A stretch of 64,000 bases of DNA. Source: Ryuthela nishihirai. Taxonomy: Eukaryota > Arthropoda > Arachnida > Araneae > Heptathelidae. Positions 49,635 through 62,375 of this stretch are shown piece after piece. The notes beneath the pieces were generated by a model that saw only the letters and a list, made by a program, of their open reading frames with translations, made no database searches and was not told the DNA's origin. Location: assembly GCA_038380435.1 (NCBI GenBank), contig JAWZYU010000670.1, positions 24,250-88,249 on the forward strand, read 5' to 3'. Both the position numbers and the translations under genes were made by a program. Position 1 is the first letter of the stretch; every line of letters starts with the position of its first letter.

Positions 49635-52600
49635 CAAAGTGACACCCAGGTGGAGAGTGGGAAGCTCCCAGCAGCACAGAGTCCCCTGAAACCAACAAAA
49701 CCCAGGTGGAGAATGAAAGCCTCCATAGCAGACCAAAGTCCCCTAAAACAAGAAAACCCAGGCAGAGAATGAAAGCCTCCATAGCAGCACAGTCCCCCTG
49801 AAACCAACAAAACCCAGGTGGAGAGTGGGAAGCTCCCAGCAGCACAGAGTCCCCTGAAACCAACAAAACCCAGGTGGAGAATGAAAGCCTCCATAGCAGA
49901 CCAAAGTCCCCTAAAACAAGAAAACCCAGGCAGAGAATGAAAGCCTCCATAGCAGCACAGTCCCCCTGAAACCAACAAAACCCAGGTGGAGAGTGGGAAG
50001 CTCCCAGCAGCACAGAGTCCCCTGAAACCAACAAAACCCAGGTGGAGAATGAAAGCCTCCATAGCAGACCAAAGTCCCCTAAAACAAGAAAACCCAGGCA
50101 GAGAATGAAAGCCTCCATAGCAGCACAGTCCCCCTGAAACCAACAAAACCCAGGTGGAGAGTGGGAAGCTCCCAGCAGCACAGAGTCCCCTGAAACCAAC
50201 AAAACCCAGGTGGAGAATGAAAGCCTCCATAGCAGACCAAAGTCCCCTAAAACAAGAAAACCCAGGCAGAGAATGAAAGCCTCCATAGCAGCACAGTCCC
50301 CCTGAAACCAACAAAACCCAGGTGGAGAGTGGGAAGCTCCCAGCAGCACAGAGTCCCCTGAAACCAACAAAACCCAGGTGGAGAATGAAAGCCTCCATAG
50401 CAGACCAAAGTCCCCTAAAACAAGAAAACCCAGGCAGAGAATGAAAGCCTCCATAGCAGCACAGTCCCCCTGAAACCAACAAAACCCAGGTGGAGAGTGG
50501 GAAGCTCCCAGCAGCACAGAGTCCCCTGAAACCAACAAAACCCAGGTGGAGAATGAAAGCCTCCATAGCAGACCAAAGTCCCCTAAAACAAGAAAACCCA
50601 GGCAGAGAATGAAAGCCTCCATAGCAGCACAGTCCCCCTGAAACCAACAAAACCCAGGTGGAGAGTGGGAAGCTCCCAGCAGCACAGAGTCCCCTGAAAC
50701 CAACAAAACCCAGGTGGAGAATGAAAGCCTCCATAGCAGACCAAAGTCCCCTAAAACAAGAAAACCCAGGCAGAGAATGAAAGCCTCCATAGCAGCACAG
50801 TCCCCCTGAAACCAACAAAACCCAGGTGGAGAGTGGGAAGCTCCCAGCAGCACAGAGTCCCCTGAAACCAACAAAACCCAGGTGGAGAATGAAAGCCTCC
50901 ATAGCAGACCAAAGTCCCCTAAAACAAGAAAACCCAGGCAGAGAATGAAAGCCTCCATAGCAGCACAGTCCCCCTGAAACCAACAAAACCCAGGTGGAGA
51001 GTGGGAAGCTCCCAGCAGCACAGAGTCCCCTGAAACCAACAAAACCCAGGTGGAGAATGAAAGCCTCCATAGCAGACCAAAGTCCCCTAAAACAAGAAAA
51101 CCCAGGCAGAGAATGAAAGCCTCCATAGCAGCACAGTCCCCCTGAAACCAACAAAACCCAGGTGGAGAGTGGGAAGCTCCCAGCAGCACAGAGTCCCCTG
51201 AAACCAACAAAACCCAGGTGGAGAATGAAAGCCTCCATAGCAGACCAAAGTCCCCTAAAACAAGAAAACCCAGGCAGAGAATGAAAGCCTCCATAGCAGC
51301 ACAGTCCCCCTGAAACCAACAAAACCCAGGTGGAGAGTGGGAAGCTCCCAGCAGCACAGAGTCCCCTGAAACCAACAAAACCCAGGTGGAGAATGAAAGC
51401 CTCCATAGCAGACCAAAGTCCCCTAAAACAAGAAAACCCAGGCAGAGAATGAAAGCCTCCATAGCAGCACAGTCCCCCTGAAACCAACAAAACCCAGGTG
51501 GAGAGTGGGAAGCTCCCAGCAGCACAGAGTCCCCTGAAACCAACAAAACCCAGGTGGAGAATGAAAGCCTCCATAGCAGACCAAAGTCCCCTAAAACAAG
51601 AAAACCCAGGCAGAGAATGAAAGCCTCCATAGCAGCACAGTCCCCCTGAAACCAACAAAACCCAGGTGGAGAGTGGGAAGCTCCCAGCAGCACAGAGTCC
51701 CCTGAAACCAACAAAACCCAGGTGGAGAATGAAAGCCTCCATAGCAGACCAAAGTCCCCTAAAACAAGAAAACCCAGGCAGAGAATGAAAGCCTCCATAG
51801 CAGCACAGTCCCCCTGAAACCAACAAAACCCAGGTGGAGAGTGGGAAGCTCCCAGCAGCACAGAGTCCCCTGAAACCAACAAAACCCAGGTGGAGAATGA
51901 AAGCCTCCATAGCAGACCAAAGTCCCCTAAAACAAGAAAACCCAGGCAGAGAATGAAAGCCTCCATAGCAGCACAGTCCCCCTGAAACCAACAAAACCCA
52001 GGTGGAGAGTGGGAAGCTCCCAGCAGCACAGAGTCCCCTGAAACCAACAAAACCCAGGTGGAGAATGAAAGCCTCCATAGCAGACCAAAGTCCCCTAAAA
52101 CAAGAAAACCCAGGCAGAGAATGAAAGCCTCCATAGCAGCACAGTCCCCCTGAAACCAACAAAACCCAGGTGGAGAGTGGGAAGCTCCCAGCAGCACAGA
52201 GTCCCCTGAAACCAACAAAACCCAGGTGGAGAATGAAAGCCTCCATAGCAGACCAAAGTCCCCTAAAACAAGAAAACCCAGGCAGAGAATGAAAGCCTCC
52301 ATAGCAGCACAGTCCCCCTGAAACCAACAAAACCCAGGTGGAGAGTGGGAAGCTCCCAGCAGCACAGAGTCCCCTGAAACCAACAAAACCCAGGTGGAGA
52401 ATGAAAGCCTCCATAGCAGACCAAAGTCCCCTAAAACAAGAAAACCCAGGCAGAGAATGAAAGCCTCCATAGCAGCACAGTCCCCCTGAAACCAACAAAA
52501 CCCAGGTGGAGAGTGGGAAGCTCCCAGCAGCACAGAGTCCCCTGAAACCAACAAAACCCAGGTGGAGAATGAAAGCCTCCATAGCAGACCAAAGTCCCCT

Positions 52601-53062
52601 AAAACAAGAAAACCCAGGCAGAGAATGAAAGCCTCCATAGCAGCACAGTCCCCCTGAAACCAACAAAACCCAGGTGGAGAGTGGGAAGCTCCCAGCAGCA
52701 CAGAGTCCCCTGAAACCAACAAAACCCAGGTGGAGAATGAAAGCCTCCATAGCAGACCAAAGTCCCCTAAAACAAGAAAACCCAGGCAGAGAATGAAAGC
52801 CTCCATAGCAGCACAGTCCCCCTGAAACCAACAAAACCCAGGTGGAGAGTGGGAAGCTCCCAGCAGCACAGAGTCCCCTGAAACCAACAAAACCCAGGTG
52901 GAGAATGAAAGCCTCCATAGCAGACCAAAGTCCCCTAAAGCAACAAAAACCCACACCCAGGCAGGGAGTAGGAACCCTCCAGCAAAGTCCCCTCTGGAGA
53001 AGCAACAAAAACCCACACCCAGGCAGAGAGTGGGAAGCTTCCAAATGAAAATGCCCTGAGAC
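49635..53062 (+). repeat. Expanded minisatellite in B4 (about 61 units, 3428 bp)
   Basis: The normal 236-bp, four-unit block has grown to 3428 bp. It reads alpha, then 19 copies of the triplet beta-gamma-alpha (49693-52884), then the normal beta and the two longer end units. Each of alpha, beta and gamma is exactly 56 bp, so the triplet is 168 bp. Only B4 has this expansion in the window. Confidence 0.95.
49693..52884 (+). repeat. 19 tandem copies of a 168-bp triplet repeat
   Basis: Period is 168 bp: the same text returns at the same line position every 840 bp (five periods), with no difference seen between copies. The triplet is beta (CAACAAAACCCAGGTGGAG start), gamma (CAAGAAAACCCAGGCAGAG start) and alpha. 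Gamma does not occur in ordinary B units; its front resembles beta and its end (AGCAGCACAG...CCTGAAAC) resembles alpha. Perfect identity of all copies points to a very recent burst. Confidence 0.95.
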
Positions 53063-55935
53063 AACAACAAAAAATTCGCCAAAAATGGAAAAATCGACCA
53101 AAAGTGAGAAAAAAGTTGATAGAACGACTCAGAGTACAAGAACGCACAATGTGATAAGCAAAGTTCAAATCGACCACTATGCAAAGATGACGTCACAAGC
53201 GTAAAATGCCTAAAATCGATGGAAAATCGAAAATCGCTCTAAAATCGGTTCTAAGAGACCAAATCTCAAAGTTTCAAAAGCTACACCCAGGTAATCCAGT
53301 GCTAGGAACCAGATTCAAGCGTCAAAATCGCCAAAAAGTGACCCACTCCAGAGATATTAGCCAAAAAGTGCCCAAAAGTGTCAAAAAACGCAATCGGACC
53401 TCTGAGAGGACAAAAAGACCTCGATCTATAGAAATGACCACTCAGGTACAATGACACAATCCCCTCTAATGTGAATCAGTGGTCCGCAGTATAAAAAACG
53501 CCCCAGACTGAGCAGGCCAAGTAAGAACGTAATCCGTAAAGTTTGCCATGTTATCCTATGAGAATCCTAAGCCTAAAAAGCTCGAAAACACAAAATATTC
53601 AAAAAATCACCCAAAATCAAAAAAAGGAGTTAGAGAGTCAAAGAGCACATCAACAGAAAGGTGATGAGTCAGACTAAGATCTGATCAAAAACAAGTCACA
53701 AAAAGTCCCCTCTAAGGTAGAGTGACAAAGCCTCAAAGTCGTACTGAAATAGCAAAAAAAAGAGACCCCCCAGGGTGAAAAAAAACTGATCAAAGTGACC
53801 TCAAGGGACCCAAAAAGACACTGAAAAAAAAAAAGTAAAAAAAAAGTCCAAAAACAAAGGAGATATAGCAATTTGAAATAATCTCACAATCTCCAAACCC
53901 TGGTTTTGCAGGTAACTGACAGACAGAGCTCTCTCCATAGACTTAATGTTAAACCAAGTTCTATCCTGTAGTCGCAATAATGTTAACGCTATGGGAAAAC
54001 ATAAACGCTAATAAAATCCGTTCTAATAAAGATAAATCAACGCTTCAAAGGCCTAGTCATATGTTTTCCCATGTGATAAAGCCAATGGAAAAGTCAAAAC
54101 AGCAAAAAAATCAATACTTTTTGAGTTATAACGAAAAAAGGGACAAAAGAGCAATCGGACCTGAGAGAAACCAAAAACCGCAAAAAACGTCAAAAAGACA
54201 CTCTCCACTCCTGAAGTATAAAGTATAAGACAGGAATCAGTCGTCCGAATTATAAAAAACGCCCCGAAACTGAGCAGGCCAAGTGAGAACGAATCAGTTA
54301 AGTTTCCCCATGTTAACCTATGGAGACTCAAAAACAAAAACTGTCTAAAAGCTGAAATTTTCAAAAATTCACCAAAAATAGAAAAGTCGACAAAAAGTGA
54401 GAAAAAAGTTGATAGAACGACACAGAGTACAAGAACGCACAACGTGATAAGCAAAGTTTAAATCGATCACTGTGCAGAGATGACGTCACAGGCCAAAAAC
54501 AGGCAAAATCCATAAAAAGGTAAAAATCGCTATAAAATCGGTTCTAAGAGACAAAAATGGATGGTTTAAAGAGCTATACCCATGTAATCCACTTCAAGGA
54601 ACCCGAATCCAGCGTCAAAATCCCGAAAAAGTGACCCATTCTAGAGATATTGACGAAAAACTGCCAAAAATGCAATCGGACCTGAGAGAAGACAAAAAGA
54701 CCCAAATCTCTACAAATGACCCCTCTGGTATAAAGAGACATCCCCATGGAACATGAATCAGTCGTCCGAATTATAAAAAACGCCCCAAAAACGGTTCTAA
54801 GAAACAAAAATGAAAGGTTTAAACAACTACACCCATGTAATCCACTTCAAGGAACCCGAATCCAGCGTCAAAATCCCGAAAAAGTGACCCATTCTAGAGA
54901 TATTGACGAAAAACAGCCAAAAAGACAACCGGACCTCAGAGAAGCCAAAAAGACCCAAATCGTAGGAAATGACCCCTCTAGTATAGAGAGACATCCCCCT
55001 GGAACATGAATCAGTCGTCCGAATTATAAAAAACGCCCCAAAACTGAGCAGGCCAAGTGAGAACGAATCAGTAAAGTTTAGCCATGTTAAAAGACGTATG
55101 CTCCATAGACCTAATGTTAAACTAAGTTCTATCCTGTAGTCGCAATAATGCTAACGCTATGGGAAAACAAAAATAGTCATAAAAACCGTTCTAATTGATA
55201 AAAATGAACGCTTCAAAGCCCTAGGCATATGTTTTTCCACCTGATAAAGCTGATTCAAAAGTCAAAACATCAAAAAAATACATATTTTCCGAGCTATTCA
55301 GGAAAAAGTGTCAAAAACGCAATCGGACCTCTGAGAAACCAAAAAAGGCCAAAAAGGTCAAAAAGACACTCTCCACCCTTCAAGTATAAAGTGTAAGACA
55401 GGAATCAGTGGTCCGAATTATAAAAAACGCCCCAAACTGAGCAGGCCCAGTGAGAACGTATCAGTCAAGTTTCCCATGTTAAACCTATGGGAAGTGTTGG
55501 GAAAAAGAGTCAAAAAAAGGTGACATTTTCAAAAATTCACTAAAAATCAACAGACCCACTTAGAAGAGAAATGAAGACATCCTCATGAAGATAGAAACAC
55601 ACATAAAGATCTGATAAGAAAAAAAGAACCAAGAGTCCCCTGTAAAGGGGTCAAAAAAGACCCCCCAAAAAGTGACATCCCCAAATCTTCTATATGAAGG
55701 AAAGGTCATAGAGAGACGAAACTTGGCAAACAGACTACTTACACACATTTCGCGAGATACCAGGTGAAAAAAGTCGAAAAAAGTCAAAAACAGAGAAAAA
55801 GTCAGAAATCATTAAAAGTGACAGGGAGGTGTACATTGAAATCACTAAGAAACAAGCAATCAGTCTTCCCAATTATAAAAAACGCCCAAAACTGAGCAGG
55901 CCAAGTGAGAACAAATCAGACAACACAGCCAAGTT

Positions 55936-58900
55936 AAAGCAATGGGATCTCAGAACAGTGTAGAGTCACACAGCGTCAAAAACAGTCCAAATTCAAAGTC
56001 CCCCAGCTGAAAAAAGTAGCCGTTCCAGAAAAAAAACAAACCTGATCAAAGTGACACCCAGGTGGAGAGTGGGAAGCTCCCAGCAGCACAGAGTCCCCTG
56101 AAACCAACAAAACCCAGGTGGAGAATGAAAGCCTCCATAGCAGACCAAAGTCCCCTAAAGCAACAAAAACCCACACCCAGGCAGGGAGTAGGAACCCTCC
56201 AGCAAAGTCCCCTCTGGAGAAGCAACAAAAACCCACACCCAGGCAGAGAGTGGGAAGCTTCCAAATGAAAATGCCCTGAGACAACAACAAAAAATTCGCC
56301 AAAAATGGAAAAATCGACCAAAAGTGAGAAAAAAGTTGATAGAACGACTCAGAGTACAAGAACGCACAATGTGATAAGCAAAGTTCAAATCGACCACTAT
56401 GCAAAGATGACGTCACAAGCGTAAAATGCCTAAAATCGATGGAAAATCGAAAATCGCTCTAAAATCGGTTCTAAGAGACCAAATCTCAAAGTTTCAAAAG
56501 CTACACCCAGGTAATCCAGTGCTAGGAACCAGATTCAAGCGTCAAAATCGCCAAAAAGTGACCCACTCCAGAGATATTAGCCAAAAAGTGCCCAAAAGTG
56601 TCAAAAAACGCAATCGGACCTCTGAGAGGACAAAAAGACCTCGATCTATAGAAATGACCACTCAGGTACAATGACACAATCCCCTCTAATGTGAATCAGT
56701 GGTCCGCAGTATAAAAAACGCCCCAGACTGAGCAGGCCAAGTAAGAACGTAATCCGTAAAGTTTGCCATGTTATCCTATGAGAATCCTAAGCCTAAAAAG
56801 CTCGAAAACACAAAATATTCAAAAAATCACCCAAAATCAAAAAAAGGAGTTAGAGAGTCAAAGAGCACATCAACAGAAAGGTGATGAGTCAGACTAAGAT
56901 CTGATCAAAAACAAGTCACAAAAAGTCCCCTCTAAGGTAGAGTGACAAAGCCTCAAAGTCGTACTGAAATAGCAAAAAAAAGAGACCCCCCAGGGTGAAA
57001 AAAAACTGATCAAAGTGACCTCAAGGGACCCAAAAAGACACTGAAAAAAAAAAAGTAAAAAAAAAGTCCAAAAACAAAGGAGATATAGCAATTTGAAATA
57101 ATCTCACAATCTCCAAACCCTGGTTTTGCAGGTAACTGACAGACAGAGCTCTCTCCATAGACTTAATGTTAAACCAAGTTCTATCCTGTAGTCGCAATAA
57201 TGTTAACGCTATGGGAAAACATAAACGCTAATAAAATCCGTTCTAATAAAGATAAATCAACGCTTCAAAGGCCTAGTCATATGTTTTCCCATGTGATAAA
57301 GCCAATGGAAAAGTCAAAACAGCAAAAAAATCAATACTTTTTGAGTTATAACGAAAAAAGGGACAAAAGAGCAATCGGACCTGAGAGAAACCAAAAACCG
57401 CAAAAAACGTCAAAAAGACACTCTCCACTCCTGAAGTATAAAGTATAAGACAGGAATCAGTCGTCCGAATTATAAAAAACGCCCCGAAACTGAGCAGGCC
57501 AAGTGAGAACGAATCAGTTAAGTTTCCCCATGTTAACCTATGGAGACTCAAAAACAAAAACTGTCTAAAAGCTGAAATTTTCAAAAATTCACCAAAAATA
57601 GAAAAGTCGACAAAAAGTGAGAAAAAAGTTGATAGAACGACACAGAGTACAAGAACGCACAACGTGATAAGCAAAGTTTAAATCGATCACTGTGCAGAGA
57701 TGACGTCACAGGCCAAAAACAGGCAAAATCCATAAAAAGGTAAAAATCGCTATAAAATCGGTTCTAAGAGACAAAAATGGATGGTTTAAAGAGCTATACC
57801 CATGTAATCCACTTCAAGGAACCCGAATCCAGCGTCAAAATCCCGAAAAAGTGACCCATTCTAGAGATATTGACGAAAAACTGCCAAAAATGCAATCGGA
57901 CCTGAGAGAAGACAAAAAGACCCAAATCTCTACAAATGACCCCTCTGGTATAAAGAGACATCCCCATGGAACATGAATCAGTCGTCCGAATTATAAAAAA
58001 CGCCCCAAAAACGGTTCTAAGAAACAAAAATGAAAGGTTTAAACAACTACACCCATGTAATCCACTTCAAGGAACCCGAATCCAGCGTCAAAATCCCGAA
58101 AAAGTGACCCATTCTAGAGATATTGACGAAAAACAGCCAAAAAGACAACCGGACCTCAGAGAAGCCAAAAAGACCCAAATCGTAGGAAATGACCCCTCTA
58201 GTATAGAGAGACATCCCCCTGGAACATGAATCAGTCGTCCGAATTATAAAAAACGCCCCAAAACTGAGCAGGCCAAGTGAGAACGAATCAGTAAAGTTTA
58301 GCCATGTTAAAAGACGTATGCTCCATAGACCTAATGTTAAACTAAGTTCTATCCTGTAGTCGCAATAATGCTAACGCTATGGGAAAACAAAAATAGTCAT
58401 AAAAACCGTTCTAATTGATAAAAATGAACGCTTCAAAGCCCTAGGCATATGTTTTTCCACCTGATAAAGCTGATTCAAAAGTCAAAACATCAAAAAAATA
58501 CATATTTTCCGAGCTATTCAGGAAAAAGTGTCAAAAACGCAATCGGACCTCTGAGAAACCAAAAAAGGCCAAAAAGGTCAAAAAGACACTCTCCACCCTT
58601 CAAGTATAAAGTGTAAGACAGGAATCAGTGGTCCGAATTATAAAAAACGCCCCAAACTGAGCAGGCCCAGTGAGAACGTATCAGTCAAGTTTCCCATGTT
58701 AAACCTATGGGAAGTGTTGGGAAAAAGAGTCAAAAAAAGGTGACATTTTCAAAAATTCACTAAAAATCAACAGACCCACTTAGAAGAGAAATGAAGACAT
58801 CCTCATGAAGATAGAAACACACATAAAGATCTGATAAGAAAAAAAGAACCAAGAGTCCCCTGTAAAGGGGTCAAAAAAGACCCCCCAAAAAGTGACATCC

Positions 58901-59155
58901 CCAAATCTTCTATATGAAGGAAAGGTCATAGAGAGACGAAACTTGGCAAACAGACTACTTACACACATTTCGCGAGATACCAGGTGAAAAAAGTCGAAAA
59001 AAGTCAAAAACAGAGAAAAAGTCAGAAATCATTAAAAGTGACAGGGAGGTGTACATTGAAATCACTAAGAAACAAGCAATCAGTCTTCCCAATTATAAAA
59101 AACGCCCAAAACTGAGCAGGCCAAGTGAGAACAAATCAGACAACACAGCCAAGTT
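55936..59155 (+). repeat. B-type unit B5 (3220 bp)
   Basis: A standard B unit. The minisatellite is back to four units directly after the expanded B4, so the expansion has not spread to its neighbour. Confidence 0.95.
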
Positions 59156-62100
59156 AAAGCAATGGGATCTCAGAACAGTGTAGAGTCACACAGCGTCAAA
59201 AACAGTCCAAATTCAAAGTCCCCCAGCTGAAAAAAGTAGCCGTTCCAGAAAAAAAACAAACCTGATCAAAGTGACACCCAGGTGGAGAGTGGGAAGCTCC
59301 CAGCAGCACAGAGTCCCCTGAAACCAACAAAACCCAGGTGGAGAATGAAAGCCTCCATAGCAGACCAAAGTCCCCTAAAGCAACAAAAACCCACACCCAG
59401 GCAGGGAGTAGGAACCCTCCAGCAAAGTCCCCTCTGGAGAAGCAACAAAAACCCACACCCAGGCAGAGAGTGGGAAGCTTCCAAATGAAAATGCCCTGAG
59501 ACAACAACAAAAAATTCGCCAAAAATGGAAAAATCGACCAAAAGTGAGAAAAAAGTTGATAGAACGACTCAGAGTACAAGAACGCACAATGTGATAAGCA
59601 AAGTTCAAATCGACCACTATGCAAAGATGACGTCACAAGCGTAAAATGCCTAAAATCGATGGAAAATCGAAAATCGCTCTAAAATCGGTTCTAAGAGACC
59701 AAATCTCAAAGTTTCAAAAGCTACACCCAGGTAATCCAGTGCTAGGAACCAGATTCAAGCGTCAAAATCGCCAAAAAGTGACCCACTCCAGAGATATTAG
59801 CCAAAAAGTGCCCAAAAGTGTCAAAAAACGCAATCGGACCTCTGAGAGGACAAAAAGACCTCGATCTATAGAAATGACCACTCAGGTACAATGACACAAT
59901 CCCCTCTAATGTGAATCAGTGGTCCGCAGTATAAAAAACGCCCCAGACTGAGCAGGCCAAGTAAGAACGTAATCCGTAAAGTTTGCCATGTTATCCTATG
60001 AGAATCCTAAGCCTAAAAAGCTCGAAAACACAAAATATTCAAAAAATCACCCAAAATCAAAAAAAGGAGTTAGAGAGTCAAAGAGCACATCAACAGAAAG
60101 GTGATGAGTCAGACTAAGATCTGATCAAAAACAAGTCACAAAAAGTCCCCTCTAAGGTAGAGTGACAAAGCCTCAAAGTCGTACTGAAATAGCAAAAAAA
60201 AGAGACCCCCCAGGGTGAAAAAAAACTGATCAAAGTGACCTCAAGGGACCCAAAAAGACACTGAAAAAAAAAAAGTAAAAAAAAAGTCCAAAAACAAAGG
60301 AGATATAGCAATTTGAAATAATCTCACAATCTCCAAACCCTGGTTTTGCAGGTAACTGACAGACAGAGCTCTCTCCATAGACTTAATGTTAAACCAAGTT
60401 CTATCCTGTAGTCGCAATAATGTTAACGCTATGGGAAAACATAAACGCTAATAAAATCCGTTCTAATAAAGATAAATCAACGCTTCAAAGGCCTAGTCAT
60501 ATGTTTTCCCATGTGATAAAGCCAATGGAAAAGTCAAAACAGCAAAAAAATCAATACTTTTTGAGTTATAACGAAAAAAGGGACAAAAGAGCAATCGGAC
60601 CTGAGAGAAACCAAAAACCGCAAAAAACGTCAAAAAGACACTCTCCACTCCTGAAGTATAAAGTATAAGACAGGAATCAGTCGTCCGAATTATAAAAAAC
60701 GCCCCGAAACTGAGCAGGCCAAGTGAGAACGAATCAGTTAAGTTTCCCCATGTTAACCTATGGAGACTCAAAAACAAAAACTGTCTAAAAGCTGAAATTT
60801 TCAAAAATTCACCAAAAATAGAAAAGTCGACAAAAAGTGAGAAAAAAGTTGATAGAACGACACAGAGTACAAGAACGCACAACGTGATAAGCAAAGTTTA
60901 AATCGATCACTGTGCAGAGATGACGTCACAGGCCAAAAACAGGCAAAATCCATAAAAAGGTAAAAATCGCTATAAAATCGGTTCTAAGAGACAAAAATGG
61001 ATGGTTTAAAGAGCTATACCCATGTAATCCACTTCAAGGAACCCGAATCCAGCGTCAAAATCCCGAAAAAGTGACCCATTCTAGAGATATTGACGAAAAA
61101 CTGCCAAAAATGCAATCGGACCTGAGAGAAGACAAAAAGACCCAAATCTCTACAAATGACCCCTCTGGTATAAAGAGACATCCCCATGGAACATGAATCA
61201 GTCGTCCGAATTATAAAAAACGCCCCAAAAACGGTTCTAAGAAACAAAAATGAAAGGTTTAAACAACTACACCCATGTAATCCACTTCAAGGAACCCGAA
61301 TCCAGCGTCAAAATCCCGAAAAAGTGACCCATTCTAGAGATATTGACGAAAAACAGCCAAAAAGACAACCGGACCTCAGAGAAGCCAAAAAGACCCAAAT
61401 CGTAGGAAATGACCCCTCTAGTATAGAGAGACATCCCCCTGGAACATGAATCAGTCGTCCGAATTATAAAAAACGCCCCAAAACTGAGCAGGCCAAGTGA
61501 GAACGAATCAGTAAAGTTTAGCCATGTTAAAAGACGTATGCTCCATAGACCTAATGTTAAACTAAGTTCTATCCTGTAGTCGCAATAATGCTAACGCTAT
61601 GGGAAAACAAAAATAGTCATAAAAACCGTTCTAATTGATAAAAATGAACGCTTCAAAGCCCTAGGCATATGTTTTTCCACCTGATAAAGCTGATTCAAAA
61701 GTCAAAACATCAAAAAAATACATATTTTCCGAGCTATTCAGGAAAAAGTGTCAAAAACGCAATCGGACCTCTGAGAAACCAAAAAAGGCCAAAAAGGTCA
61801 AAAAGACACTCTCCACCCTTCAAGTATAAAGTGTAAGACAGGAATCAGTGGTCCGAATTATAAAAAACGCCCCAAACTGAGCAGGCCCAGTGAGAACGTA
61901 TCAGTCAAGTTTCCCATGTTAAACCTATGGGAAGTGTTGGGAAAAAGAGTCAAAAAAAGGTGACATTTTCAAAAATTCACTAAAAATCAACAGACCCACT
62001 TAGAAGAGAAATGAAGACATCCTCATGAAGATAGAAACACACATAAAGATCTGATAAGAAAAAAAGAACCAAGAGTCCCCTGTAAAGGGGTCAAAAAAGA

Positions 62101-62375
62101 CCCCCCAAAAAGTGACATCCCCAAATCTTCTATATGAAGGAAAGGTCATAGAGAGACGAAACTTGGCAAACAGACTACTTACACACATTTCGCGAGATAC
62201 CAGGTGAAAAAAGTCGAAAAAAGTCAAAAACAGAGAAAAAGTCAGAAATCATTAAAAGTGACAGGGAGGTGTACATTGAAATCACTAAGAAACAAGCAAT
62301 CAGTCTTCCCAATTATAAAAAACGCCCAAAACTGAGCAGGCCAAGTGAGAACAAATCAGACAACACAGCCAAGTT
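59156..62375 (+). repeat. B-type unit B6 (3220 bp)
   Basis: A standard B unit, indistinguishable by eye from B5. Confidence 0.95.

Larger units (their letters stand above)
49564..53196 (-). other. Long antisense open frame created by the 168-bp repeat; probably not a gene
   Basis: The minus strand is open for 1210 codons here, and a second minus-strand frame is open for 1155 codons (49634-53101). Both are open because 168 is a multiple of three and the repeat has no stop in those frames. The 1210-codon frame equals the 146-codon frame of the ordinary B units plus 19 x 56 codons; the 1155-codon one equals 91 plus 19 x 56. The product would be a 56-residue repeat rich in Leu, Phe, Gly, Ser and Trp, with no domain I recognise. 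Two overlapping open frames on the same strand argue that openness is a by-product. Expression is not excluded. Confidence 0.8.
49524..55935 (+). repeat. B-type unit B4 (6412 bp) with an expanded internal minisatellite
   Basis: Its length is 3220 + 3192 bp, and 3192 is exactly 19 x 168. All extra sequence lies inside the minisatellite, annotated separately; the flanking B sequence is unchanged. Confidence 0.95.

Noticed and set aside
49635..53062. CRISPR array
   Set aside because: The 56-bp units are contiguous with no unique spacers, and the triplets are identical. No cas-like gene exists in the window and the setting is eukaryotic.
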